This document shows, piece after piece, positions 6,795 to 13,917 of a stretch of 13,917 nucleotides of DNA. The notes under the pieces are model-generated. The model saw only the letters and a list, made by a program, of their open reading frames with translations, was not told where the DNA came from and searched no databases. Both the position numbers and the translations under genes were made by a program. The first letter of the stretch is position 1. Each line of letters starts with the position of its first letter. Origin of the DNA: Faecalibacterium sp. UBA1360. Its GTDB lineage: Bacteria; Bacillota; Clostridia; Oscillospirales; Ruminococcaceae. The stretch lies in NCBI GenBank assembly GCA_002306375.1, contig DBRU01000075.1, positions 9,186-23,102 of the forward strand. Reading direction: 5' to 3'.

Positions 6795-6821
6795 AAGAGC
6801 GGCGAAGAAAGGAAGTCCTGT

Positions 6822-7742
6822 ATGAAGAAATCGACCCTCAAGGCCCGCCTGCGTCGGTACCTGCCCTTGTATGTGATGATGCTGCCGGCCTTTGCGTATC
6901 TGCTCATCAACAACTTTCTGCCCATGAGCGGCCTGGTCCTGGCGTTCAAGAGCTACAAGGCCACCGACGGCATCTGGGGCAGCCAGTGGGCCGGGCTGGA
7001 AAACTTCCGGTTCCTGCTGGAAAACGACAGCCTGCCCGCCGTGCTGCGCAACACTTTGTGCTACAACCTGTGCTTCATCTTTGTGAACATGGTGCTGGGC
7101 GTGACCCTGGCCATCCTCATCACCGAGGTGGGCAACAAGACCTTCAAAAAGATCGCCCAGAGCAGCGTGCTGTTCCCCTTTGTGGTGTCCATCATCATCG
7201 TCTCCTACATGGTGCGCAGCTTCCTGGACCCGGGCGCCGGCCTGGTGAACAGCATCCTCAAGGCGCTGGGGCAGCCCGCCGTCTCCTGGTATGACACGCC
7301 CAAATACTGGCCCTTTATCCTGGTCTTTGTCAACGCCTGGAAAAGCGTGGGCTACGGCTGCATCCTGTACATCTCTTCGATTTTGGGCATCGACGCCTCC
7401 CTGATGGAATCCGCCACCCTGGACGGCGCGAGCAAATTCCAGCGCATCCGCTACATCACGCTGCCCTTTTTGCGCCCCACCATCATCACGGTGGCGCTGC
7501 TGTCCATCGGCCGCATCTTCAACAGCGACTTCGGCCTGTTCTATCAGGTGCCCCAGAATTCCGGCCTGCTCATGGACGTGACCCAGACCATCGACACCTT
7601 CGTCTACCGCGCGCTGATGCTGCAGGGCAACGTGGGCATGTCGGCGGCAGCCAGCTTCTTCCAGTCCTGCATGGGCTTTGGGCTGATCCTCTTCTTCAAT
7701 GCCGTTACCAACAAGATCAGCAAGGAAAACGCCCTGTTCTGA
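6822..7742 (+). CDS. Carbohydrate ABC transporter permease, LplB-like (CUT1)
   Basis: A protein of 306 residues with about six membrane helices (near 13-43, 78-102, 113-135, 163-190, 220-237, 275-297). The N-terminus RYLPLYVMMLPAFAYLLINN and PMSGLVLAFKSYKA match the LplB group. The cytoplasmic coupling loop is MESATLDGASKFQRIRYITL (195-214) followed by P-F-L-R-P, the EAA motif that docks the ATPase. With the YtcP-like protein it forms the channel for the ligand delivered by the lipoprotein. The start ATG has AAAGGA upstream (about 6808-6813). It follows a terminator after the binding-protein gene and precedes the second permease by 30 bases. Confidence 0.95.
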   Translation: MKKSTLKARLRRYLPLYVMMLPAFAYLLINNFLPMSGLVLAFKSYKATDGIWGSQWAGLENFRFLLENDSLPAVLRNTLCYNLCFIFVNMVLGVTLAILITEVGNKTFKKIAQSSVLFPFVVSIIIVSYMVRSFLDPGAGLVNSILKALGQPAVSWYDTPKYWPFILVFVNAWKSVGYGCILYISSILGIDASLMESATLDGASKFQRIRYITLPFLRPTIITVALLSIGRIFNSDFGLFYQVPQNSGLLMDVTQTIDTFVYRALMLQGNVGMSAAASFFQSCMGFGLILFFNAVTNKISKENALF

Positions 7743-7772
7743 TCCCGTGTCAAAAGAAAAGGAAACAAAGCT

Positions 7773-8654
7773 ATGATCAAATCAAAACAGGAAAAGCAGC
7801 TTGAAGCAGCGGCCTACGTGATCCTCAGCGTGGTAATCGCCATTATGGTATTCCCCTTCCTGCTGCTGTTCATCTCTTCCATCACCGAGGAAAGCTCGCT
7901 TCTCATCAACGGATACTCCATCTTCCCCAAAGCGCTGAGCCTTTCGGCCTACGAGTACATCTGGCAGTCCCGCGACACCATCTTCCACGCCTACGGGGTG
8001 ACCATCGTGATCACCTTCATCGGCACCTTCCTCAACGTGATGATCACGGCCATGGTGGCCTATCCGCTCTCGCTGGAGGATCTGCCCGGCAAAAAGGTGC
8101 TGTCCTTCCTGCTGCTGTTCACCCTGCTGTTCAACGGCGGCCTGGTGCCCACCTACATGGTGTACACCACCGTGCTCAACGTAAAGAACACCTACCTGGC
8201 GCTGCTGGTGCCCAACCTGATGTTCAGCGCCATGAACGCCATCCTTGTGCGCACCTATCTGCGCAGCAACATCCCCCGCGAACTGTATGAGGCCGCCCGC
8301 ATCGACGGCGCCAGCGAACCGCGCATCTTCGTGAGCCTGGTGCTGCCGTTGGGCAAATCCATCCTGGTGACCATCGGCATCTTCTCCGGCCTGGCCTATT
8401 GGAATGACTGGATGAATGGTCTATACTATATAAGCGATATGGAAAAATACTCCATCCAGCAATTGCTGAACGTGATGGTAAAAAATATCCAGTATCTGTC
8501 CCAGTACGGCAGCAGCATGAGCGCCGGGGCCATCCCCACGGTAAGCCTGCGCATGGCCATCGCTTTTGTGGCCATGCTGCCCATTCTGGTGCTGTACCCC
8601 TTCCTGCAAAAGTATTTTGAGGCGGGCATCACCCTGGGCGCGGTCAAGGGATAA
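7773..8654 (+). CDS. Carbohydrate ABC transporter permease, YtcP/LplC-like (CUT1)
   Basis: A protein of 293 residues. About six membrane helices, an EAA coupling loop ELYEAARIDGASEPRIFVSL (170-189) followed by V-L-P, and the hallmark end MLPILVLYPFLQKYFEAGIT-LGAVKG of the YtcP/LplC group. FNGGLVPTYMV (120-130) is another family motif. It is the second half of the importer channel. AAAGGAAA precedes the start. No ATP-binding gene follows, as is usual for this group, which relies on a shared MsmX-type ATPase encoded elsewhere (family knowledge). The next gene begins 14 bases after its stop. Confidence 0.95.
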   Translation: MIKSKQEKQLEAAAYVILSVVIAIMVFPFLLLFISSITEESSLLINGYSIFPKALSLSAYEYIWQSRDTIFHAYGVTIVITFIGTFLNVMITAMVAYPLSLEDLPGKKVLSFLLLFTLLFNGGLVPTYMVYTTVLNVKNTYLALLVPNLMFSAMNAILVRTYLRSNIPRELYEAARIDGASEPRIFVSLVLPLGKSILVTIGIFSGLAYWNDWMNGLYYISDMEKYSIQQLLNVMVKNIQYLSQYGSSMSAGAIPTVSLRMAIAFVAMLPILVLYPFLQKYFEAGITLGAVKG

Positions 8655-8668
8655 AACAGGAGACGATC

Positions 8669-10309
8669 ATGCGGGAGCGCTTTTTTACGGGGCATATCCA
8701 ACAGTTTCTGGCGGTCAGCATCGGCGTGCTGTGCCTGAGCGCCGCCGTGTACCTGTACTCTTACAACGCCCTGCGCGCCGAAGCGTCGGAAAATATGATC
8801 CAGTTCACCGAGAACTATGTCAACAAGATCTCGGAGCAGCTGTCCTGGAACGACGTCTACATGGAGCAGTCCACGGTCCTTTCGTCCGATTACCGCACCA
8901 TGTTCCTGCAAAACGACATGACCCTCATCGACAAGACCGCCGAGCTGCGGGTGACCTACCGGCTGCTCAAGGAAATTTCGATGAACGAATACCACTTTTT
9001 CATCTGCGACAAATCCCGGGATTGCTATGTGGAACTGACCAGCGTCAGCCTGCCCTTTTCACTGTACCGAGAGATCCGGACTGCATTAAAAGAACAGATC
9101 GCCCTGCAACCCGCCAACGGGACCTGGACGCTGCTGGATACCGGCGGCGGGCGCATCATCGTTTCGCTGTGGACCTACGACGACTTTGTGCTGGGCGGCT
9201 GGATCCGGGAGGAGGACCTGCTGGCCGAAATGCGCACCCTGGACTGGGGCGCCGGCGGCAGCGTATGCCTGCTGTCCGATGAAGAGCGGGCCGCCGGGGC
9301 CGGGGCCGGCTCCGGGCTGGGATACCGCGTGCTGAATTATCCCATCGAGACCTCCCACACGAACTTTTCGTTGCAGGTGGTGCTGGCCGACAACCGCCAG
9401 ATGACCCAGATCATGCTGATCCAGCTGGTCCAGTTCGTCCTGGCGCTGTATGTGCTGATCATCCTGGTGTTCCTGATCCGGCAGGTGCGGCGCAACCTGA
9501 TCATCCCCGTCAAGCAGCTGACCGACATTCTGGGCAAATACCAGGCCGCCGCCGGCGTCCTGCCGGAGCAGGGCGTGCGGGAGGCCGTGACCGACGCCTA
9601 TGCCGTGCTGGACCGCCTGGGCGAACAGCTGAACACGCTGACCGTCAAGCTGTACAGCAGCGAGCTGGAGAAAAAGCAGTTGCAGCTGAATTTCCGCAAC
9701 CTGCAGATCCGGCCCCACTTTTTTGTGAACTGCCTGGCCATGATCTCCGGCATGGCCCAGGTCAACGCCGTGGACAAGATCCAGCAGATAACGGTCTGCC
9801 TGTCCCGCTATTACCGCTACATCCTGCATGACTGCATGGATATGGTGCCCCTTCGCCAGGAGGTCGACCACATCCGGGACCTGATCCGGGTAAACGAGGA
9901 ATGGAACAGCGAGGCGCTCTCCTTCGACTGCCGGCTGGCAGAAGGGGTGGAGACCATCGCCATCCCGGTGTTGTCGGTGAGCACCTTTCTGGAAAACGCC
10001 GTCAAGCACGGCGGCGGCATGAGCGGGACGCTGCGCATCCGGCTGAGCGCCGAGCTTGTGAAGGAGGACCGGGAGTTCCTGCTCGTTCAGATCGCCGACA
10101 ACGGCGCCGGCTTTTCCGACGAGGCGCTGCGCCGCCTCAACGAAGACCCCCTGTCCCTGGAAAAGGACGGACGCCACGTGGGCATCAGCAACGTGATCCA
10201 GCGTTTGAACCTGATCTATGACAAGCAGGCCAGGGTGCGTTTTGCCCGTTCGGAAATGGACGGCGCGCTGGTAGAGATCCGGATCCCCGTGGAAATGGAG
10301 CAAACATGA
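8669..10309 (+). CDS. Sensor histidine kinase, YesM-like (LytS-type His_kinase)
   Basis: A protein of 546 residues. First membrane helix about 11-31, an extracellular sensor region about 33-246, second helix about 248-270, then a HAMP-like linker (RRNLIIPVKQLTDILGKYQ) and coiled region. The phospho-acceptor box is LQIRPHFFVNCL with His350, in place of the usual LQ-QINPHFLYNtL. The ATPase has the N-box STFLENAVKHGG (Asn443), G1 box DNGAGF (477-482) and G2 HVGISNV. This fits His_kinase (PF06580) plus HATPase_c. AGGAG precedes the ATG, and the stop overlaps the response-regulator start (ATGA). It probably senses the sugar, or its loaded lipoprotein, and phosphorylates the regulator downstream; the ligand is unknown. 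Not a bacteriophytochrome- or NarX-type kinase: PAS and GAF motifs are absent. Confidence 0.94.
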   Translation: MRERFFTGHIQQFLAVSIGVLCLSAAVYLYSYNALRAEASENMIQFTENYVNKISEQLSWNDVYMEQSTVLSSDYRTMFLQNDMTLIDKTAELRVTYRLLKEISMNEYHFFICDKSRDCYVELTSVSLPFSLYREIRTALKEQIALQPANGTWTLLDTGGGRIIVSLWTYDDFVLGGWIREEDLLAEMRTLDWGAGGSVCLLSDEERAAGAGAGSGLGYRVLNYPIETSHTNFSLQVVLADNRQMTQIMLIQLVQFVLALYVLIILVFLIRQVRRNLIIPVKQLTDILGKYQAAAGVLPEQGVREAVTDAYAVLDRLGEQLNTLTVKLYSSELEKKQLQLNFRNLQIRPHFFVNCLAMISGMAQVNAVDKIQQITVCLSRYYRYILHDCMDMVPLRQEVDHIRDLIRVNEEWNSEALSFDCRLAEGVETIAIPVLSVSTFLENAVKHGGGMSGTLRIRLSAELVKEDREFLLVQIADNGAGFSDEALRRLNEDPLSLEKDGRHVGISNVIQRLNLIYDKQARVRFARSEMDGALVEIRIPVEMEQT

Positions 10310-11886
10310 AACTTTTGATCGTCGATGACAACAAATATGTGGTGGAGGGCCTGAAAAGCCAGCTGGACTGGAAAGAGCTGGGCGTGGACGAGGTGTTTGG
10401 CTGCTACCGGGTGGAAAAGGCCAAGGAGATCCTGGCCGGCGAGACGGTGGACCTGCTGATCTCGGACATTGAAATGCCCGGCCAGACCGGCTTTGACCTG
10501 CTGGACTGGATCGAAGAACAGGGCATCGACCTGGAAACGGTCCTGCTGACCAGCTATGCCGATTTCGAGTACGCCCGGCAGGCCGTGCGGTACCAGTGCT
10601 TTCAGTACATCCTCAAGCCTGTGGAGACCGAGACGCTGCGGGATGTGATGGACCGCATGATCCGCAAGCGGCGGGAACGCCGCCGGGAAAAAAGCCTGGC
10701 CGAATACGGCGACAGCTGGCTGTCCCACCAGAACATCGTCAAAGAGAGCTTCTGGCGCGACCTGCTGGAGGAGACCATCGCCCTGCGCCCCGATTCCATC
10801 CAGCGCCGCCTGCGCAAGGATCACCTGGCCTACCAGCCCGACGATCGGTTCGCGGCGGCCCTGATCTGCTTTGAGCCCGCCAAGGCCAGCGAAGAACTGG
10901 GCCGCGGGCTGCTGGCCTTCTCCTGCGAGAATGTTCTGTGTGAACTGGCCGAGGGCGCCGGTACCCCGGTGGAGAGCTTTCTGGCGGACGGCAACTACCA
11001 GTTCGTGGTGCTGTTCCGCATCACGCCCGAACAGACCGTGGGCGCGGTGAAGGGGATGCTGGAAGAATTCGCCCGCGTCTTTTCCGACATCAACCATTCC
11101 GACACCCACTGTTATCTCAGCGTGCCCTTTCAGATCCCCGACATCAACCATCACCTGCGCCGGCTGGAGGAGATCCATCTGTCCCACCTGGACGCCCAAA
11201 GCGGCGTGGTGGCCGAGGACGAGTCCGCCGACCCGCCGCCCGACCGCTACTTTGCCCCCGAGATCGAGGATTGGGGCGAGCTGCTGGAGGGCGGACGCCT
11301 TGAGCAGTTCGAGCAGCGCGTGCGTCTGTATTTTGAGACGGCCCGGACCCAGGAGGCCGTGGGGTACCGGCAATTGCAGGCCGTGCTGGCCGACTGGAGC
11401 CTGCTGGCTTACAGCGTGCTGCGCAAAAACGGCATTTCGACCTACCAGTTCCTGACCCGCATACGGGACCAGAAACTTCTGGAACTGTCGCTGCGCGGGG
11501 CCTCCAGCATGGAGCGCCTGATCCTGGAAGAAGGCCAGAAGATCGCCTTGCAGCTCCATTACCTGGAAAAGCCAGACCTGATCATCCGGGACATCCAGAA
11601 CTACATCGGGGAGCATCTGGACGAGGTGACGCGCACCCAGCTGGCAGAGATGTTCTACCTTTCCCCCAACTACCTGTCCCGGCTGTTCCGCAAGGAAACG
11701 GGCATCGGCCTGAGCGAGTATATCCAGAACGAGCGCATGCAGCTGGCCCGGCGTCTGCTGCTGCAAAACAAGCTGTCCATCAACCAAATCGCCATCGAGA
11801 CCGGCTACCCCAGCTTTGCCCATTTTTCCAAGCAGTTCAAAAAGTTTTTCGGCATGACCCCCGGCGAATACCGCAAAAAGGGATAA
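10306..11886 (+). CDS. Response regulator with AraC-type DNA-binding domain (YesN-like)
   Basis: A protein of 526 residues. Receiver domain about 1-120 with acidic pair Asp7/Asp8, phospho-acceptor Asp54 (LISDIEMPG), Thr82 (LLTSYADFEYA) and Lys104 (YILKP). A variable middle part (about 125-420) precedes the two-helix-turn-helix AraC domain (about 425-526): RTQLAEMFYLSPNYLSRLF, then SINQIAIETGYPSFAHFSKQ and FGMTPGEYRK. It should be phosphorylated by the kinase whose gene overlaps it by four bases and then activate the importer promoter near 5120; self-regulation of the whole operon is the usual YesMN arrangement (inference). It is the last gene of the operon and is followed immediately by a bidirectional terminator. 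Confidence 0.95.
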   Translation: MKLLIVDDNKYVVEGLKSQLDWKELGVDEVFGCYRVEKAKEILAGETVDLLISDIEMPGQTGFDLLDWIEEQGIDLETVLLTSYADFEYARQAVRYQCFQYILKPVETETLRDVMDRMIRKRRERRREKSLAEYGDSWLSHQNIVKESFWRDLLEETIALRPDSIQRRLRKDHLAYQPDDRFAAALICFEPAKASEELGRGLLAFSCENVLCELAEGAGTPVESFLADGNYQFVVLFRITPEQTVGAVKGMLEEFARVFSDINHSDTHCYLSVPFQIPDINHHLRRLEEIHLSHLDAQSGVVAEDESADPPPDRYFAPEIEDWGELLEGGRLEQFEQRVRLYFETARTQEAVGYRQLQAVLADWSLLAYSVLRKNGISTYQFLTRIRDQKLLELSLRGASSMERLILEEGQKIALQLHYLEKPDLIIRDIQNYIGEHLDEVTRTQLAEMFYLSPNYLSRLFRKETGIGLSEYIQNERMQLARRLLLQNKLSINQIAIETGYPSFAHFSKQFKKFFGMTPGEYRKKG

Positions 11887-11901
11887 GCGGCCGCCGCGGC
11901 C

Positions 11902-11960
11902 GCGCCCCCAAGCAAAACCCCCGGCGCTTTTTAAGCGTCGGGGGTTTTGCTTGGGGGCGC
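11902..11960. terminator. Bidirectional terminator between convergent operons, 28-bp hairpin
   Basis: Arms 11902-11929 and 11933-11960 are reverse complements over 28 positions with one G-T type mismatch, closed by TTT. The core CCCCCGGCGCTT / AAGCGTCGGGGG is followed on either strand by TTTTGCTT, so it can stop transcription from the response-regulator gene and from the convergent dehydrogenase gene. It fills the 88-base gap between the two stop codons. A GCGGCCGC-C-GCGGCCGC palindrome (11887-11903) abuts it. Confidence 0.9.
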
Positions 11961-11974
11961 CTGGGCCGCCTGCC

Positions 11975-13099
11975 TTACAGGGCCAGGCGGCCGTACAGGG
12001 CCCACAGGATCTCGTCGGTGACCTGCACGGGGTTGTTGAGCAGATTGGGGTGGCGGCTTTCCTCCACCAGACAGCGGATGTCTTCCAGGTCCAGGCCCAG
12101 GTCCCGCAGGTCGGTGCGCAGGCCCAGGCGCTGCTTGAGCGCAAAGATCGCGTCGGCCATGGCCGATGTGTTGGCGTAGCCCAGCGCCGCCGCAAATTCG
12201 TCCAGGCGCTTGCCCTCCGGGCCGGTCGCGTTGAGCCGGGCGAACCAATCCAGCGTCAGACCGCAGGCCTCCCCGTGGGGGATGTGCAGGCGGTTGGTCA
12301 GGGGGAAGGAACAGGCGTGGGGCGCGGTGGTCTTGGGCAGGGTGAAGGCCAGGCCCGCCAGCACCGACGCCTCGCACATTTTTTCCCGCGCCAGCTCGTC
12401 GTCGGGGCGCTCATAGGCCCGGGGCAAAAATTCAAAGACCAGCCGGGCCGCGTACAGGGCCAAAGCGTCGCAGACGGGCTGGTGCGCCAGGCTCCAGAAG
12501 CCCTCCAGCGCATGGCACAGCACGTCGATGCCGGTGCCGGCGGTGACCGCGGGGGGCACCGTATAGGTCAGTTCCGGGTCCACCACGGCGCAGACGGGGT
12601 AGAACGTCGGCGAGACGATGGGGGCTTTCAGGCCCCGGGTCTGGTCGCTGATGACCGCCACGCAGGTCACCTCGCTGCCGGTGCCCGCCGTGGTGGGCGC
12701 CGCGATCAGGGGCAGGTGCTCGTCGGGCAGGGGCGTGCCCGTGCCGTGGTACCGGCGGATGCTGTGCCCGCACAGGGCAATGCCCGAGGCCGCCTTGGCG
12801 CAGTCCAGGGCGCTGCCGCCCCCCAAGGCCACCACAAAATCCAGCTGCCGGCTGCGCAGCACCTGGGCGCAGGCGTCCACCTCGTCCGCCTCGGGGTTGG
12901 GGGACACGCGGGTGAACAGATCCGCAAGCGTTCCCTCGCTGCTGTCCATCACGGCGCGCGCCAGGCCGCTTTTTTCAAAAAAGGGGTCGGCCACCAGCAG
13001 GCCCCGGCTGTAGCCCCGCTGCCGGGCAATGCGCCCGATCTGCCGGCTTTGGCCCTGGCCGAACAGGATGGTCACCGGCTGACGGTATTCCCAGGTCAT
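11975..13099 (-). CDS. Iron-containing alcohol dehydrogenase (group III, phosphono-/sulfoacetaldehyde reductase-like subgroup)
   Basis: A protein of 374 residues, full family length. NAD(P) site ALGGGSALDCAKA (91-103) and APTTAGTGSEVT (134-145). Metal ligands as in Fe-ADHs: Asp192 and His196 (GTGIDVLCHALE), His261 (TTAPHACS) and His275 (IPHGEAC). The segment KTTAPHACSFPLTNRLHIPH resembles enzymes named phosphonoacetaldehyde reductase and the isethionate-forming reductase SarD (recalled similarity, not measured). It should reduce a small aldehyde or oxidise the alcohol in the cytoplasm. The start ATG overlaps the hydrolase stop (ATGA) and has GGAGGAG seven bases upstream inside the hydrolase gene, so the two are translated together. 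Substrate unproven; a bile-acid hydroxyl or the taurine product sulfoacetaldehyde are candidates from context only. Confidence 0.92.
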   Translation of the reverse strand: MTWEYRQPVTILFGQGQSRQIGRIARQRGYSRGLLVADPFFEKSGLARAVMDSSEGTLADLFTRVSPNPEADEVDACAQVLRSRQLDFVVALGGGSALDCAKAASGIALCGHSIRRYHGTGTPLPDEHLPLIAAPTTAGTGSEVTCVAVISDQTRGLKAPIVSPTFYPVCAVVDPELTYTVPPAVTAGTGIDVLCHALEGFWSLAHQPVCDALALYAARLVFEFLPRAYERPDDELAREKMCEASVLAGLAFTLPKTTAPHACSFPLTNRLHIPHGEACGLTLDWFARLNATGPEGKRLDEFAAALGYANTSAMADAIFALKQRLGLRTDLRDLGLDLEDIRCLVEESRHPNLLNNPVQVTDEILWALYGRLAL

Positions 13100-13917
13100 T
13101 GATGCTCCTCCTGCTCCCAGCGGAACTGTTCCTCCTGGATCAGGTCATAGCAGATCAGGTCGGTGCGCTCCAGGTTTTCGCGGTGGATGTCCACGGCGGT
13201 GATCTGGTGGTTGTCGTAGGTCTTGTAGTAGAAGATGCCCCGGCTGGCGTTGACGCAGCAGTTGAAGGTGGTCTGGCAGAATTCGTCGTGGTAGCCGAGC
13301 TGGGCGCCCCGGATCATGGAAACGCCGTCCAGCAGGTGGAAGAACTGGTTCACGGCCTGGGACTCGGTGTCGGGCCGGGGCGAGTTGGCCTTGAAGAAGT
13401 TCAGGCGGATGAAGCGGGAAATGGCGGAAGCGTCGCCGGGCAGGCCCACGCTGCCGAAGCCCACCCCCAGCGGCCGCAGGCCCAGCTGCTCGGCAAACTG
13501 GTTTTTGGGGAATTTGGGGGTCAGGTTCAGGTAATAGTTCAGGTTGGCCAGATGATAGGGGAAGGGCGGGTTGTTGGTGACCACGCCGGTGGGGTTGTCG
13601 TGGATGTGCATGCCGTCGGCCATGATCTCCAGCACCACCGACTCGTCTTTGTCCGCGATGTGCCAGTGCACTTCGGCCGGGGGATACTGGTCAGAGAAGG
13701 CGGCCGAGGTCACGTTGGTCTTGGCCAGCAGCTCCCGCACCTGGGTGATGTTCTCGCACTGGCCCATGAGCCACTGGATCAGCTCGTAGGTAGAGATGTT
13801 GTGCTTGTCGGGGTCCAGCGTGTCGGAATAGACCGCGTTGCCCCCAAAGGCCAGGCAGGTGATGCCCACGCCCTTTTCGTTGACGGCTTCGGTGTACAGG
13901 GGGTAGCCGTCCACCAC
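13096..13917 (-). CDS. Choloylglycine hydrolase family protein (bile salt hydrolase-like), N-terminus outside window
   Basis: 273 codons to the stop; about 60 N-terminal residues, with the catalytic Cys2, lie beyond the edge (family about 320-335). Family hallmarks, numbered from the first codon seen: AVNEKGVG (11-18), VVTNNPPF (112-119, Asn115 equals Asn175 of the Clostridium perfringens enzyme), GLPGDASAISRFIR (158-171, Arg168 equals Arg228), DGVSMIRGAQ (197-206) and FYYKTYDNHQITAVD (229-243). These Ntn-hydrolases split the amide of glycine- or taurine-conjugated bile acids; relatives hydrolyse penicillin V or acyl-homoserine lactones. The position of the oxyanion-hole Asn82 holds Ala23 (CLAFGG instead of GLNFPG), so activity on bile salts is not certain. 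It is coupled to the dehydrogenase by ATGA. No signal peptide information is available. Confidence 0.92.
   Translation of the reverse strand: MVDGYPLYTEAVNEKGVGITCLAFGGNAVYSDTLDPDKHNISTYELIQWLMGQCENITQVRELLAKTNVTSAAFSDQYPPAEVHWHIADKDESVVLEIMADGMHIHDNPTGVVTNNPPFPYHLANLNYYLNLTPKFPKNQFAEQLGLRPLGVGFGSVGLPGDASAISRFIRLNFFKANSPRPDTESQAVNQFFHLLDGVSMIRGAQLGYHDEFCQTTFNCCVNASRGIFYYKTYDNHQITAVDIHRENLERTDLICYDLIQEEQFRWEQEEHQ

Noticed and set aside
10216..12195. Minus-strand open frame of 659 codons across the response regulator gene
   Set aside because: Low-complexity composition, runs through the bidirectional terminator and both flanking genes in the wrong frame; no recognisable domain.
11975..13099. 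Naming the Fe-ADH a hydroxysteroid dehydrogenase because of the neighbouring hydrolase
   Set aside because: Known bile-acid hydroxysteroid dehydrogenases belong to SDR or aldo-keto families; the context alone does not justify the name.
11951..13102. Plus-strand open frame opposite the Fe-ADH
   Set aside because: No domain and shadow-type composition; the minus-strand Fe-ADH has all its metal and NAD motifs.
1..13917. tRNA, rRNA, CRISPR arrays, insertion sequences or phage genes
   Set aside because: No regularly spaced repeats, transposase or integrase motifs or tRNA-like cloverleafs were noticed.

Overview
The window is GC-rich (roughly 60-65% by eye) and has Gram-positive features: strong AGGAGG-type ribosome binding sites, a lipoprotein signal, LplABC/YesMN-type genes, and an encoded choloylglycine (bile salt) hydrolase. 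Together these suggest a gut Oscillospiraceae-like Clostridia (Faecalibacterium/Gemmiger/Subdoligranulum type). The taxon is inferred; no RNA gene or taxonomic marker is present. Left block, minus strand (1-5004): a near-consensus promoter with two copies of a TTAGY-CACC-GCTAA palindrome just downstream of it drives a four-gene operon. The genes are two half-size ABC exporter-fold proteins, a YgbA-type six-cysteine protein and a DUF454/YbaN membrane protein, and every junction is a 4-base ATGA overlap. After a gap with its own good promoter and a long terminator-like hairpin in the leader comes the start of a MATE (MepA-like) efflux gene that leaves the window. The operators resemble DtxR/IdeR-type metal boxes, and the gene content fits an iron, heme or redox-stress role, but the transported molecule is unknown. 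Middle block, plus strand (5117-11960): a complete CUT1 oligosaccharide-type importer (DUF3502 lipoprotein, LplB-like and YtcP/LplC-like permeases) followed by its presumed YesM-type sensor kinase and YesN-type AraC response regulator. There is no ATPase gene, so a shared MsmX-like ATPase elsewhere is implied, and no glycoside hydrolase, so the sugar cannot be named. A strong terminator between the lipoprotein gene and the permease genes probably sets a high binding-protein-to-permease ratio. The block ends in a very long bidirectional terminator. Right block, minus strand (11975-13917): a choloylglycine hydrolase, missing about 60 N-terminal residues beyond the window, is translationally coupled by ATGA to an iron-containing alcohol dehydrogenase. 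This pairing is the most unusual in the window. The dehydrogenase could act on a product of conjugated bile acids (for example sulfoacetaldehyde derived from taurine, as SarD does), but that is a hypothesis. The hydrolase also has Ala where bile salt hydrolases have the oxyanion-hole Asn82. No tRNA, rRNA, CRISPR array, insertion sequence or phage gene was seen.
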